A stretch of DNA of 25,835 nucleotides from an uncultured Eubacteriales bacterium (GTDB lineage: Bacteria > Bacillota > Clostridia > Oscillospirales > Oscillospiraceae), in contig URGI01000023.1 in the NCBI GenBank assembly GCA_900547315.1, forward strand, positions 1 to 25,835. The letters run 5' to 3'. Every line of letters begins with the position of its first letter. The first letter of the stretch is position 1. The notes under the pieces are model-generated. The model did no database searches. It had not been told where the DNA came from and saw nothing but the letters and a program-made list of their open reading frames with translations. A program made the position numbers and the translations under genes. Below are positions 23,849 to 25,835 of the stretch, one piece after another.

Positions 23849-23872
23849 TGTGATGTGTGTTGTTATAGGAAC

Positions 23873-24093
23873 GGGACGGCCTCTGTGCCGCCCCGTGTAT
23901 ATTATTATTTATGCTCTGCTCTTTCTTTTCCGCTCTGCTCTAGTCTCAACTCTGGCGACCCCTTCGGCGCTGCGCCGCCGCTGTCTCGCTGCGGCTCGGT
24001 CACGGCGCGGCTCTGACATGCCACCGGCATGTCATTCACTACCGCGCCGCCGCTTCGCTACCCTAAGAGGGGCAGCGCTTCGCGGCAAAGGTT
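23873..24093. repeat. composite palindromic intergenic repeat, copy B (between proS and SDR genes)
   Basis: The 318-bp gap between the convergent proS and SDR genes has no gene. After the proS terminator it holds an inverted copy of the GGGACGGC palindrome (23873-23894), a pyrimidine-rich stretch with CTCTGGCGACCCC, a CGGCG/CGCCG hairpin (23965-23977), the nested palindrome (23981-24077, two differences in 97 bp from 7451-7547) and the GGCAGCGCTTCGCGGC module (24071-24086). The outer stem is shorter than in copy A because the bases after CAGCG differ. Confidence 0.85.
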
Positions 24094-24107
24094 CAACACC
24101 ACGCAGC

Positions 24108-24839
24108 TCAATTCACAAATCCGCCGTCGAGTGTGAGCACCTGGCCGGTGGCGTAGGTCGCGTCGCAGGCCAGATACGCGATCGCCGACGCGATCTCCGC
24201 CGGCCGCCCGAGCCGCCCCAGCGGGATCTCCCCCGCCAGCATGTCCAGCGTCTCCTGCCCCAGCACCTGCACCATCTCCGTATCGATGACCCCGGGCGCG
24301 ACACAATTGACCCGTATCCCGCTCGGCGCAAGCTCCGCCGCGAGCGATCGGGTAAGCCCGATTATGGCGTGCTTCGTACACGAATACGTGACCTCGCAGC
24401 TCGCCCCGTGCTGACCCCATATGGAGCTGACGTTCACGATACTGCCCGCGTGCTCATGCAGCATATGCGGCAGAACCGCCTGCGTGCAGTTGAAGCAGCC
24501 GCCCAGATTCACGTCGAACACGCGCTTCCACGTCCCGGCGTCGATGTCCTGAAACTGCTGCTGGCGCGCGATGCCCGCGTTATTCACAAGCAGCGTCACC
24601 TCGCCAAGCTCCTCCACGCAGCGGCGGTGCATCGCCCGCACGGCGGCGGCGTCCGCGACGTCGGCCTGATGCGTGATGCAGCGCACGCCGTACTCCCGCG
24701 CGGCGGAGGCGGTCTGCTCGGCGCGGGCGGTCTGCTCGATATAATTTATGCACAGGTCATAGCCGCGCCGGGCAAGCTCCAGCGCCGTGGCCGCGCCGAT
24801 CCCGCGCGACGCGCCGGTCACGATTGCGACTTTGTTCAT
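24108..24839 (-). CDS. short-chain dehydrogenase/reductase, FabG-like
   Basis: The 243-residue product starts MNKVAIVTGASRGIG with the cofactor-binding TGxxxGIG, has NNAG (86-89), Asn 111, and the catalytic Ser 138/139, Tyr 152 and Lys 156 (YSCTK). The C-terminal VAPGVIDTEM and TGQVLTLDGGFVN are typical of FabG-like 3-oxoacyl reductases; the sequence alone does not separate FabG from other SDR roles. ATG 24839 has AAAGGAGA upstream; the open frame extends further but into repeat DNA. It follows the acyltransferase gene with a 131-bp repeat-filled gap, which suggests but does not prove joint lipid metabolism. Confidence 0.93.
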   Translation of the reverse strand: MNKVAIVTGASRGIGAATALELARRGYDLCINYIEQTARAEQTASAAREYGVRCITHQADVADAAAVRAMHRRCVEELGEVTLLVNNAGIARQQQFQDIDAGTWKRVFDVNLGGCFNCTQAVLPHMLHEHAGSIVNVSSIWGQHGASCEVTYSCTKHAIIGLTRSLAAELAPSGIRVNCVAPGVIDTEMVQVLGQETLDMLAGEIPLGRLGRPAEIASAIAYLACDATYATGQVLTLDGGFVN

Positions 24840-24861
24840 GGTATGGTCTCCTTTGGGTGGG

Positions 24862-24966
24862 TGTAGGATGGGGCTTGGCACCCCTGCTAGGGGAGCTGGC
24901 GGCCGCAAGGCCGACTGAGGGGTCGCCAATTGATAGAGAGTGCCAATAGGGTAAAGAGACGGCAAT
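24862..24966. repeat. composite intergenic repeat between plsC-like and SDR genes
   Basis: GGGCTTGGCACCCCTGCTAG and AGGGGAGCTGGCG form the same type of lead-in and palindrome as at 18297 and 19081. GGCC/GGCC (24901-24912) is a small hairpin, GGGGTCGCC (24919-24927) is the inverted form of GGCGACCCC seen at 7419 and 23954, and TTGATAGAGAGTGCCA followed by AAGAGACGGCA matches 15612-15646. Confidence 0.65.
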
Positions 24967-24970
24967 ATTC

Positions 24971-25777
24971 TCACGCGATCGCGGCCTGGATGGTCTCGAC
25001 GCTATGGTCGGCGAGGGTGTTCGTCTTTTCCGACTTGACCTCCGCCGCGTCGATGACCTCCAATATCTTCAGCGTCACCCGCGTCGGGCGGCGCAGCACG
25101 TTCTTCGCCACGTTCTCCGTGCCCTCGATGCTCGCTATCACCAGCGGCACCCCCGCCTTCTGCGCGATCTTGAAGCTCCCCGAATGGAACGGCAGCATCT
25201 CCGTGCCGTGGCTTCGCGTGCCCTCAGGGTAGATACACATCGAGCAGACATCGTTCTTCAGGTACTCCGCCGCCTGCAATATCGTCTTGAGCGCCTCGCG
25301 GTTATCCTCGCGGTTGATGGGCAGGTAGCCCGCACCCCACGCGAGCTTGCCGACGATGGGTATCTTCAGGTTGCTCGGCTTCGAGATGAAGCTGACGTTA
25401 TAATCCCGCAGCGCCCACATCGTCGCCAGCGGGTCAAAGCTCGACCGATGGTTGCACACGAGCAGGAAGCGGCTGTCCTTCGGCAGCTTCTCCAGCCCCT
25501 CGGTATGCACCCGCGTCCAGCAATGGCCGAGGATGAAGCTGCATATGCTCACGCCCGCAACGCGGCAGATCTCGCTCTGTCTCGCGCGCGGCGCGGCCTT
25601 CACCGGCAGCCCGATGAGCCACATCACCAGCAGGTACAGTACGTTTATCGCAACAAAGCTGCCGAGAAACATCAGCAGCGGCTTCCATATATCGGCCAGC
25701 CCCGTCACCGCAGAGAAGTAAAACGCATACACGAGCGCTATCGCCAGCGCGATCAGGGCAAATATCAGGACTATCAT
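24971..25777 (-). CDS. plsC: 1-acyl-sn-glycerol-3-phosphate acyltransferase (PlsC family)
   Basis: PlsC enzymes transfer a fatty acyl chain to lysophosphatidic acid, giving phosphatidic acid at the membrane. The 268-residue protein has two N-terminal membrane helices (about 1-22 and 33-56), then the acyltransferase domain with NHRSSFD (catalytic His 110 and Asp 115) and YPEGTRS (184-189), which binds the phosphate. The region between holds FISKPSNLKIPIVGKLAWGAGYLPINR. ATG 25777 is preceded by GGAGG seven bases away. The A/T-rich DNA upstream (25800-25835) may hold the promoter but is cut by the window edge. Specificity among glycerolipid acyltransferases is not certain. Confidence 0.93.
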   Translation of the reverse strand: MIVLIFALIALAIALVYAFYFSAVTGLADIWKPLLMFLGSFVAINVLYLLVMWLIGLPVKAAPRARQSEICRVAGVSICSFILGHCWTRVHTEGLEKLPKDSRFLLVCNHRSSFDPLATMWALRDYNVSFISKPSNLKIPIVGKLAWGAGYLPINREDNREALKTILQAAEYLKNDVCSMCIYPEGTRSHGTEMLPFHSGSFKIAQKAGVPLVIASIEGTENVAKNVLRRPTRVTLKILEVIDAAEVKSEKTNTLADHSVETIQAAIA

Positions 25778-25835
25778 GTCAAACCTCCGGGGAAAGTACC
25801 TTAAATATATCTTAAATATAGAAATATATAATAAC

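Overview
The window is about 25.8 kb of GC-rich bacterial DNA that fits Bacillota, class Clostridia, most likely an Oscillospiraceae-like gut lineage. The pointers are the clostridial order of the S10/spc ribosomal gene cluster, a zinc-type (C+) S14, strong AAGGAGG-type ribosome-binding sites, a ProS of the ~480-residue archaeal/eukaryotic-like type with a C-terminal Cys cluster, a SecA ending in a SEC-C zinc motif, and intergenic spacers filled with modular palindromic repeats. The taxonomy is inference; no 16S gene is present.

Layout. 1-6893 (minus strand): 15 ribosomal protein genes in the order S10-L3-L4-L23-L2-S19-L22-S3-L16-L29-S17-L14-L24-L5-S14, tightly packed, with S14 running into the window edge. 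They are driven from a consensus promoter at 7201-7229, followed by a ~300-nt leader holding a terminator and a competing antiterminator. 6894-7669 is this leader plus repeats. 7670-9223 (minus): a TIR-transmembrane-LRR protein, resembling a Toll-like receptor with inverted topology. 9426-15358 (minus): secA, a YfiH/LACC1-type nucleoside enzyme, an orphan oligopeptide-type binding lipoprotein, cytidine deaminase and a LysR DNA-binding domain without an effector domain. 15359-15919 is a repeat-rich spacer with a MITE-like palindromic element. 15920-17950 (plus): a DUF1846 protein and a LOG-family phosphoribohydrolase. 18120-20656 (minus): a 47-residue small protein, a Nudix hydrolase and galT. 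20868-22162 (minus): a 66-residue membrane protein and a HAAS/DUF1700-like membrane protein that appears to start at AUU. 22353-23789 (plus): proS, divergent from the HAAS gene, both with clear sigma-A promoters. 24108-25777 (minus): plsC-like acyltransferase followed by an SDR/FabG-like reductase.

How it fits together. Most genes are housekeeping: translation (r-proteins, ProS), protein export (SecA), nucleoside salvage (YfiH-type enzyme, Cdd, LOG), lipid metabolism (PlsC, SDR) and galactose metabolism (GalT). The less ordinary parts are the putative attenuator ahead of the S10 operon, a second structured RNA region between rpsJ and rplC, the TIR-TM-LRR protein, the AUU-initiated HAAS gene, and a family of nested-palindrome repeats (two copies 97 bp long with two differences) that occupy nearly every spacer outside the ribosomal operon.
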